This document shows, in pieces, positions 37,978-46,157 of a stretch of DNA of 64,000 nt. Source of the stretch: Acutalibacter muris (lineage in GTDB: Bacteria; Bacillota; Clostridia; Oscillospirales; Acutalibacteraceae); contig NZ_CP021422.1 in NCBI RefSeq assembly GCF_002201475.1, forward strand, positions 2,418,001 through 2,482,000, written 5' to 3'. Each line of letters begins with the position of its first letter. Within the stretch, counting starts at the first letter, position 1. The notes below the pieces were generated by a model. It was given only the letters and a program-made list of their open reading frames with translations, did no database searches and was not told where the DNA came from. Both the position numbers and the translations under genes were made by a program.

Positions 37978-38295
37978 ATGATCATCTTTGAACTCGATAA
38001 AGAAGATATAGAATATGCTGAGCGCATTAGCGATTTAGCCGACATGTCAATTATTATCGACGAATCCAGATCATTTAGCAGTGAGCTTAATTCAGTGATC
38101 CAACTTGGTGTAACATTAGCGCCTTATGCTATTACAGGGGTTACATTAATTATTATCGAATTGATTAAAAACAGAAAGAAAATCAAGATTAAAGTAACTG
38201 ATGATAGCTTTGAGATTGAAGGAGAAGAAGAAACAGCACTGCAGTTGGCAAAAGAACTGATTAGTCTCAACCAGGATGTCAAGGCAAAAAAATAA
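37978..38295 (+). CDS. Small single-span membrane protein, EACC1-like, 105 aa
   Basis: ATG 37978 is preferred over 37972 because GAGGTG then has 7-nt spacing. Residues ~1-38 are a soluble acidic segment, ~41-63 one membrane helix (LGVTLAPYAITGVTLIIIEL), then a KKIKIKVTDDSFEIEGEEETALQLAKEL tail. A helix followed by a basic strand and V/I-x-I strand pair is the layout of EACC1 (effector-associated constant component 1) proteins, found with proteases in conflict systems. Similarity is architectural only. It is 31 bp before a zinc-protease gene. Confidence 0.6.
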   Translation: MIIFELDKEDIEYAERISDLADMSIIIDESRSFSSELNSVIQLGVTLAPYAITGVTLIIIELIKNRKKIKIKVTDDSFEIEGEEETALQLAKELISLNQDVKAKK

Positions 38296-38326
38296 TAAGT
38301 GATTTGTTGTCTGGAAAGAAAATCTC

Positions 38327-39445
38327 ATGAATATTGATGACGTAGTATTAGAGTTCATAAGAAATGCCCGATACAGTGTTCACACTAATAACCTCTCAGA
38401 AACGGAAGAAGCTAGGCTAAAGGCACTATTTGATGATTGTCTGTCTTTAGTTGCAAATCATCATAATAAAGCTCTTATTCCCACCTTTATTCTTTGCGAT
38501 ACCTACAACAAATATAGCGCCGTTCTTCCAGTAAGGTTTAAACGAAACGAGTATAAATACTATTTACTATATGATATTCACTTGAATAGGATTAATCGCC
38601 TATTAAATGCTATTTATTTCAGCGATCAAGATTCCGGGCATGATATCTGGAAATTATCTTATCAGTTATTTGCAGAAGACTCGTTATTGGAAGAAGATGA
38701 GGTTCTATTATCTTATTTTGGATTAAATAAAGCTGCATTAGGTTCATTTGAAATCGCTGAGAACAGTCAAGCTGACTTAAACTTCATTTTAGATATTCAA
38801 GAGCGATATATTATCGGGCACGAGCTTGGTCACTGGATTTATAAAGTATTAGCCAATACTGATATAAGTAGTATCGCAAATATAGGCTTTTGTGAAGACC
38901 CTTACATGCTTTTGACTGACATAAAAGAGTTATTATCTGAGCTATATAAAGCGTATGAAAAGTTATTTGAAAAGAAAGAGTATGTCAAATTAATTCACGA
39001 GCAGAAGGAGCTAGTCCTCAAAAACGATGGTATTTTGGGGGAGTGTTTTGCTGATGCGGTTGCATATGCAATCGTTTTTGCGTATGTCCAAATCAAGTAC
39101 CCAAACAATAAAGAACGACTGCTCCTTGCTGGACAATCTTTATTTTTAGAAATGATGAATCTTCACTTATTGGCTATGCAACATATGGCTGTGGTGGAGG
39201 AATCTTTTGAATCTTCGACCTCTGTACGGCTAGGGTTTCTGCGTAATTATGCACACCTTTATTTTGAAGAAAACGGCGAGCTTTTTAACAGCATGTTGGA
39301 AGAAACAGTACTCCGTTATGAGGAAAGAATAACGAATCCCATGCTGGAATGCTTTGCAGAATTAGAACAGCGGGCAGATAATATACATTCTGCTTTAAAA
39401 GATGTTGATGGACAGTTAAATATGGGTTTCATTTTAGACGTATAG
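38327..39445 (+). CDS. Zincin metalloprotease (HExxH), 372 aa
   Basis: HELGH at 165-169 supplies two His ligands and the catalytic Glu166; GECFADAVAYA has Glu239, the likely third ligand (gluzincin type), and Asp243. Flanking regions are helical, with no signal peptide or membrane helix, so the enzyme is cytoplasmic, perhaps held at the membrane by the 105-aa partner. No close family recognised. A perfect bidirectional terminator follows at 39617. In a defence island a protease may cleave a host or phage protein when the system senses infection; this is inference. Confidence 0.7.
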   Translation: MNIDDVVLEFIRNARYSVHTNNLSETEEARLKALFDDCLSLVANHHNKALIPTFILCDTYNKYSAVLPVRFKRNEYKYYLLYDIHLNRINRLLNAIYFSDQDSGHDIWKLSYQLFAEDSLLEEDEVLLSYFGLNKAALGSFEIAENSQADLNFILDIQERYIIGHELGHWIYKVLANTDISSIANIGFCEDPYMLLTDIKELLSELYKAYEKLFEKKEYVKLIHEQKELVLKNDGILGECFADAVAYAIVFAYVQIKYPNNKERLLLAGQSLFLEMMNLHLLAMQHMAVVEESFESSTSVRLGFLRNYAHLYFEENGELFNSMLEETVLRYEERITNPMLECFAELEQRADNIHSALKDVDGQLNMGFILDV

Positions 39446-39616
39446 GATGCAATAGCGCAACTTTTATTATTAGTATGATACATCATCTAGAGTAAAGACC
39501 AAAACGACCGATTTTATATGCTTACTATACCAAAAAGTGATCGTTTCTCGTCAGCTCAATATTTACATTTGTGCTGGTTGAAGTGATTTCTCCATACCAG
39601 TGTACACACTACCATA

Positions 39617-39652
39617 AAAGGCTCTCGATTAGACACCTAATCGAGAGCCTTT
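39617..39652. terminator. Bidirectional terminator between the effector/protease genes and the dnd operon
   Basis: AAAGGCTCTCGATTAG (39617-39632) and CTAATCGAGAGCCTTT (39637-39652): a perfect 16-bp stem with a 4-nt loop, A-run on one side and T-run on the other. It separates two convergent operons. The 39446-39616 stretch before it shows no gene. Confidence 0.85.
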
Positions 39653-39656
39653 AGCC

Positions 39657-40790
39657 TTATTCAGCCATAGCTTTCACATAGTCCGTAAGGGCCGAAAAGT
39701 CAACTTCTGTATCATAGTTCCACGAAAGACGGATAGCCTCACTCACTCGTGCTTCATCCAGGCCCATAGCTGTTAATACATAGCTTGGGGCGTGGCTACC
39801 TGAGTTACAGGCTGAACCATTGGAGAACGCATAATCCTCCTTTACAGCAAGGAAAATACCCTCTGCATCAACACCGTGGAAACTAATGTTTACAGTGGAC
39901 GGCAGGCAGTGTTCCTGATCTCCGTTCAAAGTATAGTTCAGACCTTCCACAGCCTTTAGGAATCTTTGCTTGATTGCTCTACAGCTTTCCATGTGGGCAG
40001 CGGACTCCTTGTCGCTTAGCTGTGCTGCGAGAGCGAAGCCTGCAACCAAAGCCACCGGTGTAGTTCCTGGGCGGTATCCGCGTTCTTGCTGACCGCCATA
40101 CATAAGCTGTTTTATAGGAGGCCGTCTATATGTGCGGTCACGCCGCATGATAAATGCGCCAATCCCCTGGGGACCGCTGATCTTATGGGCGGTGATACTG
40201 AGCATATTGTATTTTGTGTTCCGCAAGCTGTCATTCAGCTTACCAAAACCTTGTGTGGCATCAACATGAAAATATGTCTTGCTTCCTGCCAATGCTGCAC
40301 CGACCTCTTCAATAGGCTGTATCACGCCGGTTTCACTGTTGACCTGCATCATAGAAACAAGCAGAGTCTTGTCCGTGACAAGGCTGAGAATCTGTTCCGG
40401 CTTAATTCGGCCAGACGCATCAGGCGAAACAAAATCAACGACACAACCTTTTTCTTGCAGGTGTTTCATTGCTTCCAAAACAGACTTGTGCTCGATAGAT
40501 GTGGTAATGAAGTGATTACGTCCACTCTCAAGAGCATAGTCCAGCAGTCCAAGAATCGCCATGTTATTACTCTCGGTGGAACCGCTGGTAAAGAAAACAT
40601 CCGTACTATCCACAGTCAAGATCTCCGCAATGGATTTTCTTGCGGAGGAAACAATTTCCTTGGCATCTGTACCAAAGATGTGAGTTCTACTATCTGCGTT
40701 GCCATAATGAGTGCGATACACTTCAATCATTCTCTCCAGAACTCTTTCATCTATCGGAGCAGAAGCGTTGTAGTCAAGATAAACAGCCAT
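39657..40790 (-). CDS. dndA: DndA cysteine desulfurase
   Basis: 377 aa from ATG 40790, which overlaps the dndE stop (TAATG) with AAGGAGG upstream. PLP-enzyme landmarks: SGSTESNN, HVDATQGFGK, PLP-binding Lys203 in ITAHKISGPQG, and active-site Cys328 in SNGSACNSGS. IscS/NifS-type fold. In Dnd systems DndA supplies sulfur to DndC for phosphorothioation. It is the last gene of the operon, whereas bacterial dndA is often divergent from dndBCDE; the B-C-D-E-A order recalls the archaeal DndCDEA arrangement. Confidence 0.9.
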   Translation of the reverse strand: MAVYLDYNASAPIDERVLERMIEVYRTHYGNADSRTHIFGTDAKEIVSSARKSIAEILTVDSTDVFFTSGSTESNNMAILGLLDYALESGRNHFITTSIEHKSVLEAMKHLQEKGCVVDFVSPDASGRIKPEQILSLVTDKTLLVSMMQVNSETGVIQPIEEVGAALAGSKTYFHVDATQGFGKLNDSLRNTKYNMLSITAHKISGPQGIGAFIMRRDRTYRRPPIKQLMYGGQQERGYRPGTTPVALVAGFALAAQLSDKESAAHMESCRAIKQRFLKAVEGLNYTLNGDQEHCLPSTVNISFHGVDAEGIFLAVKEDYAFSNGSACNSGSHAPSYVLTAMGLDEARVSEAIRLSWNYDTEVDFSALTDYVKAMAE

Positions 40791-41179
40791 TATGCTTCCT
40801 CCTTCGGAAGAGCAGATTTGAGCAGATCGGAGCAATTTTCCAGAACATCTCTTGTGCTGTAATGGTTGATGCCCCTGTTCAAATGAAGTCTAAAATACTT
40901 TGCGAGGGTCTTTTCATCGTCACCAAGTCCATCGTTAATGCAACGCTGTCGGATGATAGCTTCGTAGATTTCGGAATACTCACCAGCAAAGGTAGACCAA
41001 TCCATTTCCACATTACTGTCGGACAACGGATCAACGCCACCTGGAACAGACGGCTCAGCCAATGACCAGCAAAGCGCCCAACGGCAAAGGACATTCCAGT
41101 TCTGGACTCCAGTTTTTGCTTTGATGCGGATAAGCCTGTCCTTTTCGGGGTGTGATAATTTGAAATGCTTTACAATCAT
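40790..41179 (-). CDS. dndE: DndE, DNA phosphorothioation protein
   Basis: 129 aa; GAGGAGGT upstream lies in the end of dndD. FKLSHPEKDRLIRIKAKTGVQNWNVLCRWAL and HLNRGINHY match the DndE family, whose members are small tetramers binding nicked DNA. Its place between dndD and dndA fits. Length is typical (110-130 aa). Confidence 0.9.
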   Translation of the reverse strand: MIVKHFKLSHPEKDRLIRIKAKTGVQNWNVLCRWALCWSLAEPSVPGGVDPLSDSNVEMDWSTFAGEYSEIYEAIIRQRCINDGLGDDEKTLAKYFRLHLNRGINHYSTRDVLENCSDLLKSALPKEEA

Positions 41180-41182
41180 GGG

Positions 41183-43174
41183 CTACACCTCCTCAAAATA
41201 CCCGTGAACAATCGCAGTACACTGTTCCTCTTCACGGTAGAGGAGTGTATAATAATCGACTACGTTATCTCGAACAAGATCGAGATAGCGGCCATATACT
41301 TCTTCGTCCGTAGAGAGAACCATTACCTGCGAACTTGCCGCCGGCAGGTACTTGGTTACAAAATTAGCTCTATGAGAAGAATCCAAACGAGCCATAGGAG
41401 TGTCGATGATAACGGGGGCTTTGTAACCGGAAGTCAAGGCCAGTGCCCAAACGATAGCAACTGCAAACATCTGCTGTTCACCGGCAGAGAGCTGGCTCTT
41501 CAAAAGCTCGTTGCCATCTAAATCGAGGATAGTGACGTCCAGGGTTTTGGAATCAATCTTGATTTCACTTACCAAAGAATCTTTTTCAACAAGTTCAAGG
41601 AAACAGTTTGTTGCCGTACTGGATAACTTTTCGACTTTTTCACGCTGTAAACGCACCTTGAACTCACGAAGAACTTCGATGGACATTGCAGCATACTTTA
41701 CGATACGCGCATTGTCATCATTTGTGTGTTCCTTTTCAGCAATAGCTTTGATTAGCTGAATACGCTTTGATACAAGTGCTTCTCTCTGCCGCTTTAAGCT
41801 CTCGATAGCCTCCTGTTGACGCTGATACTCAGCGTCTGCAAGGGCTTTTTCCGCTTCAACAGTTTTCAGGGCATCAAAGAGCTGCATGGCCAAAGTCTTT
41901 TCATCCGCAGCACCTAAGTGTGCATCAAGGCTCATCAGCTCGCTTTCCTGAGCATCCACGCGATTTACAAGCGTATCAATCCGTTGCGTAATATTCTGAA
42001 ATACTTCTGCAATCAACCGCTGATAGAGCATCATACTGGTTGCAGACATATTCTTTACAGGTTCTTTCGTTGCGCCTTTAGGGATGTGTCCAACCAAAAC
42101 TTCATTAACAATGTTTTGAACGGTTCTGAGATCCGACTTGCTGAGGCCACATGCAGCAAGCCGCTCAAGAATTTGCTGATGCAAATTTACAATAATCCTG
42201 TCCGAATAGAGCTTTACTTCTGATTGCTGAGAAGAAAGTTCATTTTCGTAAGACTGAGTAACCAAGTTGCGGCACATAAATAGCGGAGTAGAAGCATCCA
42301 CGGTCAACTGCATGATTTCCTCTTGAACTCTTTCAACTTCTGAGGATATTTTCTGCATCTCCGCTTTAATTGCATCACGGTTACGACTGAGATCTCCGCC
42401 TGAAGACCAGAACTCTTTTTCTTTCGCTTCAAGTGCAGCAGCCAAAGTCTCGCATCTGCGTTCCAATGTATTTGCCTGTCTTGTGGATTCAGCAAGGCGA
42501 GTATCAATATCAGCAATTTGCTTCTCTACCTCTTGATACCCTACATTCTCTTCGCTACTTTCAAAAGCGGCAAGAGCATTTTTTTTGCGTCGAATTACCT
42601 CATCGGTGTGCTCAATGGCCTTCTCGATGGAAGAAACACCAATCGCAGATTTGATGGAACTTTTAATCTGCTCAAAAGATGTATCATCGGCCAGCTGCGT
42701 GATTTTCTCGTTGTTGAAAAAGAAGAAACGGGCAATACCAAAGGGCAGAATTTCTTCAATATAGTAGCTCCAACTTTCACCTAAATACTTATCGACAACG
42801 CCATCTTTCTCAACGATAATCTGTTGCTCTACTTTTTTGCCTTTGGCTGTCCATGAGCGTTTTACACGCAAAGATGTTCCATCATCCAGGCATAAGGAAA
42901 CCGCAACATAGGTCTCATCATCAGTAGCATGCTTGTTGATGTGTTCAAGTAAGATCTTGTCGTATGACCGAGCTTTTTCCCGAATATATTTTAGAGCCTG
43001 TTTGCCATAGAGAGCAATCAAAATACTGTCATGAAATGTGGTTTTTCCTCTACCATTCAGACCACCAACCAGTGTAATGTTGCGATTGCCAATTTGATCT
43101 GTAAGACACATTTCGTGAGTGCCCTTGTATATACCGAAATTATGAAGTTCAACTTTAGTAAAATACATTCCCAC
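41183..43174 (-). CDS. dndD: DndD, SMC-like ATPase of DNA phosphorothioation
   Basis: 663 aa. Walker A GLNGRGKT (38-45), long coiled coils either side of a hinge-like centre, ABC signature QLSAGEQQMF and Walker B APVIIDTPMARLDSSHR near the C-terminus, as in SbcC/Rad50/SMC proteins. LHNFGIYKGTHE is the usual DndD start. It provides ATP hydrolysis and possibly DNA nicking for sulfur insertion. Six bp after dndC. Confidence 0.92.
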   Translation of the reverse strand: MGMYFTKVELHNFGIYKGTHEMCLTDQIGNRNITLVGGLNGRGKTTFHDSILIALYGKQALKYIREKARSYDKILLEHINKHATDDETYVAVSLCLDDGTSLRVKRSWTAKGKKVEQQIIVEKDGVVDKYLGESWSYYIEEILPFGIARFFFFNNEKITQLADDTSFEQIKSSIKSAIGVSSIEKAIEHTDEVIRRKKNALAAFESSEENVGYQEVEKQIADIDTRLAESTRQANTLERRCETLAAALEAKEKEFWSSGGDLSRNRDAIKAEMQKISSEVERVQEEIMQLTVDASTPLFMCRNLVTQSYENELSSQQSEVKLYSDRIIVNLHQQILERLAACGLSKSDLRTVQNIVNEVLVGHIPKGATKEPVKNMSATSMMLYQRLIAEVFQNITQRIDTLVNRVDAQESELMSLDAHLGAADEKTLAMQLFDALKTVEAEKALADAEYQRQQEAIESLKRQREALVSKRIQLIKAIAEKEHTNDDNARIVKYAAMSIEVLREFKVRLQREKVEKLSSTATNCFLELVEKDSLVSEIKIDSKTLDVTILDLDGNELLKSQLSAGEQQMFAVAIVWALALTSGYKAPVIIDTPMARLDSSHRANFVTKYLPAASSQVMVLSTDEEVYGRYLDLVRDNVVDYYTLLYREEEQCTAIVHGYFEEV

Positions 43175-43179
43175 TCACC

Positions 43180-44652
43180 TCAATCCACGAAATCTTCCGG
43201 GCTTGCCTCATCCGTAATACCAGAGATTCTATGAGCGCGGGCAGATGCAATAGCCTCTGCATCAGCTTCGTCACGATAAAATGCCTTTTTGATTTCCTTT
43301 TCAAAATTTAGAATAACATTACGCTTATTTGATATGGCCGCAGCCTTGGCCTCCGTATCCAGAAGTGCCCTCTGCATTTCTGCGAGTAGCTGTTCGTCTG
43401 GATACATTTCAGCACAGACTTCTTTAAGAAGTTCAGCTTCCGGTGCACCAAAATATTTGTTTTTGCTAATGATGCCGTCAGAGTATTTCTTACCAGTAAC
43501 TTCTTCGTAAATCCTTGGCAGAGAATCGTCAAACTCGTGGAACTCATCAAGCCAAAGCTGCCGGATAAATTTGAGTTCTTCCATAGTAATCAGCGGGACA
43601 TCTTTGATTTCATTCGGTCCAATCTCATGAACCAGAAGTTCAACTTCAAGCAATCTGCGGAGAAAATACTCACGGGTTTCCTTTGTATAAGGACCATGAA
43701 CAAGGCGATTATTATGCCATTGCAGACGGCCATCTCTCTTGCGGAAGTCACGGCGGTCACGGTCTGTCTGCCAATCACCGTGTCCTGCAATATCGTTGCG
43801 GAACTCAAGCATGGGAAGCATCCATGCCTTTTCCTCATCGTTTTGAATCATGGCAGCCATCGACTTATCTTCAGTAACCATTGTGCAAACCCAGCAACCA
43901 AAGCGGCTGTTGCCGCAGCTGGGCGTGGAGGAATCAATCACAAGGGGACACTCACCGTCAGCAGAGGCACCGCTATACATAGCCAGCAGATCCTTGTTGG
44001 AGTGCCCCCAAGGATTTGGAACCTGCACAAGATACTGCCAAACATTGTCGTTCAACCAATTCTCGATAGGTGTGAATACATAGGAGTTAGGAAAAGAACC
44101 ATTTGGGCTGAGATGTGCTCTGTAACGCTTCTTCTCATACCCTTCCAAAACAGCTTTGCGGACAGCACTTTCTGCTTTGCGAGAGCCAAGGACCATGATT
44201 GCTTCGCTTTCTGCATCAAGTATACTCTTGATAAAGCGATTGGAGGCATCAATCTTCATTCTGTCGGTACACCAGCGAAAGTCACGGCGAGGATAGGGAT
44301 ATCCGCGTCCAATCAGATTGACCCAAAATGTGTTTGTCGTTGCAGGAGTCAGTCTATGAGGAACAATGGGAAGCCCCTGTTCTTTTGCAGATTGCTCCAT
44401 CTTTTTAAGAGATTCGGTTGCCCAAATTGCCACCACAGGAGACTCAACCAAAGTATCTGTACTGATAACATGTACGGTTTTTTTGAGCTTCTCTCTTGAC
44501 AACTCTTGGAGTGCATACCAAACAAGCTGAACAACGGCGGTAGAATCTTTACCTCCACTGTAACCACAAATCCAAGGAATCATATCTTCAAGATACAATT
44601 CCTTGATTATCTCTATCACTGATCTTATATCTTCTTTTGTCAGATTAGCCAT
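43180..44652 (-). CDS. dndC: DndC, PAPS-reductase-like sulfurtransferase
   Basis: 490 aa. PP-loop SGGKDS (32-37) in CGYSGGKDSTAVVQ, RWCTDRMK with a conserved Cys, and the cluster SCGNSRFGCWVCTMVTEDKS, consistent with the iron-sulfur site of DndC. It activates the DNA backbone and passes sulfur from DndA. Overlaps dndB by 8 nt. Length is normal for DndC, and all key residues are present. Confidence 0.93.
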   Translation of the reverse strand: MANLTKEDIRSVIEIIKELYLEDMIPWICGYSGGKDSTAVVQLVWYALQELSREKLKKTVHVISTDTLVESPVVAIWATESLKKMEQSAKEQGLPIVPHRLTPATTNTFWVNLIGRGYPYPRRDFRWCTDRMKIDASNRFIKSILDAESEAIMVLGSRKAESAVRKAVLEGYEKKRYRAHLSPNGSFPNSYVFTPIENWLNDNVWQYLVQVPNPWGHSNKDLLAMYSGASADGECPLVIDSSTPSCGNSRFGCWVCTMVTEDKSMAAMIQNDEEKAWMLPMLEFRNDIAGHGDWQTDRDRRDFRKRDGRLQWHNNRLVHGPYTKETREYFLRRLLEVELLVHEIGPNEIKDVPLITMEELKFIRQLWLDEFHEFDDSLPRIYEEVTGKKYSDGIISKNKYFGAPEAELLKEVCAEMYPDEQLLAEMQRALLDTEAKAAAISNKRNVILNFEKEIKKAFYRDEADAEAIASARAHRISGITDEASPEDFVD

Positions 44653-45688
44653 TTTCCATACCTACCGTTTCAAGTAATACATTTTTCATGTAGCAGGACA
44701 TAGTGCGTTGTGTTGATCTGTTGGCCGCTACTCTACCATTAACAAACACAAGGTTTTCCCATACCGGATTTGTTTTTCTCCAATCTATGGAGTCAAGGTT
44801 TTTCAAATGGTTTTCCCATTTGTCCGGGGGCATTTGAACGAGTGCATTTCCTGCAAAACCTAACGCAACCAGCGTAAGACTAAGGGAGCAAATATAATCT
44901 CTTCGAACATCGGAGGACTTCAATTCTCCAGCCTTTACCTTCTGCCACTCGGGAATATGTGTTCCAACTGCATTCCAATACTTTTCTGCAAGACTTATTT
45001 TCTTTTGTAGAGGTAGATCAATCCCGCTGAGCAATTCATTGGTTGCAGTACAGATAGCGCTTAAAGTGAATAGAGCCTTGGAGCGATTCGAAATTGCAGT
45101 CCGTTCTTTTTCAACAAGGCCTTTGAATACATCAACATCTTCAATTATTTTCTTTGCGACTATTGACGATTCCTCGCGTGAATTGAAAAGAATATCGATT
45201 GATCTCGTGGGCTTAATTGCATATCTGTTCAAGTCTGAAAACATTTGCTGAGAACGAACCAACCCTTCGTCACGATAGAACACAACAGAGATATGTTCAT
45301 TTTTCAATGACGGATCAATTTTCAACGCCTCGGCTATGGCCGCACGCCGGTGTTGTCCATCATTTATCAAAAATCTTGATGTCATAGAAATGCTGATTGT
45401 ACCCACTTGAGGCGTAATATCAGAAACAGATTGAAAATCCATACTTCCATCCACTGAAACAGTTAGCGCAGAGAACACATAGCTGTCTGGATTGGACAGT
45501 ATATAATCTCGGATTTCTGGAATACGAGATTTGTTCAATATACGCTGCGATCTAACTTCAGGAGGAAGTTCCTCATCAGCAAATTGAAAGATTTTTGCTA
45601 TCACTTCCAAGGGTACCATTGAGACGTAATATTCTCTTTGCGCTTGAATTCCTTTTACAGCTGGAAAGACAAAAGCGGCACTACGCAT
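44645..45688 (-). CDS. dndB: DndB, DGQHR-motif regulator of phosphorothioation
   Basis: 347 aa. DGQHR at 110-114 in LINDGQHRRAAIAEAL is diagnostic of the DndB/DGQHR family; FSDLNRYAIKPTRS follows as in DndB. GAAAGGA lies 9 nt before the ATG. In studied systems DndB tunes modification and represses dnd transcription. First gene of the operon, downstream of a promoter overlapped by an inverted repeat. DGQHR proteins (DpdB) also occur in Dpd clusters, but the neighbours make DndB certain here. Confidence 0.92.
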   Translation of the reverse strand: MRSAAFVFPAVKGIQAQREYYVSMVPLEVIAKIFQFADEELPPEVRSQRILNKSRIPEIRDYILSNPDSYVFSALTVSVDGSMDFQSVSDITPQVGTISISMTSRFLINDGQHRRAAIAEALKIDPSLKNEHISVVFYRDEGLVRSQQMFSDLNRYAIKPTRSIDILFNSREESSIVAKKIIEDVDVFKGLVEKERTAISNRSKALFTLSAICTATNELLSGIDLPLQKKISLAEKYWNAVGTHIPEWQKVKAGELKSSDVRRDYICSLSLTLVALGFAGNALVQMPPDKWENHLKNLDSIDWRKTNPVWENLVFVNGRVAANRSTQRTMSCYMKNVLLETVGMENG

Positions 45689-45706
45689 ACCGATGGTTCC
45701 TTTCTA

Positions 45707-45766
45707 TTTTGGTGTCTGCTTATAGCACGATATTTTTATTATACACCAAAATGGAAGTCTTGTAAA
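45707..45766 (-). promoter_or_regulatory. dnd operon promoter with overlapping operator-like inverted repeat
   Basis: On the minus strand TTTACA (45761-45766), 17-bp spacer, TATAAT (45738-45743). Arms TTTTGGTGT (45707-45715) and ACACCAAAA (45743-45751) form a 9-bp inverted repeat whose upstream arm overlaps the promoter and whose other arm lies in the leader. DndB-type autorepression is a reasonable guess. Confidence 0.6.
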
Positions 45767-45847
45767 CGATGTTTGGATATCTTATGTTTGTTTTATTAGA
45801 ACAAACAATCACAAACAAAAAATCGTCACCTCTGGAGAAACAAAAAA

Positions 45848-45948
45848 GCGTTCAAAGAACGCGTAGCCGCAGAATAGAATTCTGCGTTCAATGGGGTTTG
45901 GGGGCATAGCCCTCAACAAGCAGCATGTGGCATTGGATAGCCACATGC
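45848..45948. repeat. Cluster of three perfect hairpins, possible oriT
   Basis: GCGTTC/GAACGC (45848-45862), CGCAGAAT/ATTCTGCG (45868-45886) and GCATGTGGC/GCCACATGC (45923-45948), with GGGGTTTGGGGGCATAGCCC between the last two. The stretch 45767-46157 has no convincing gene. Tandem hairpins beside a G-run resemble origins of transfer or single-strand origins; no relaxase gene adjoins, so this is tentative. Confidence 0.35.
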
Positions 45949-46157
45949 ATTGCCTGCCTCTTTTCCCGCAGGAATATCGTTTGTACCACTTTTCTATAAG
46001 TAGCAACATAATTTGACAGTAATCGTTCTTATTGTTGTGATACTATGAAATTAGAAGAAATTATAGTGTTTTAAGGAATATAAGGCTAATTGTCGGGGAA
46101 ATGGGGGAATTTATGATTAGGATACATAAAGAACTCATTGAGTTATTAAAAAAAGCC

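Noticed and set aside
20762..45688. BREX, DISARM or classical DndFGH restriction
   Set aside because: No PglX/PglZ/BrxC set, no DISARM methylase or PLD gene, and none of the DptF/G/H domain types; gene order instead fits Dpd/Pbe-like effectors.
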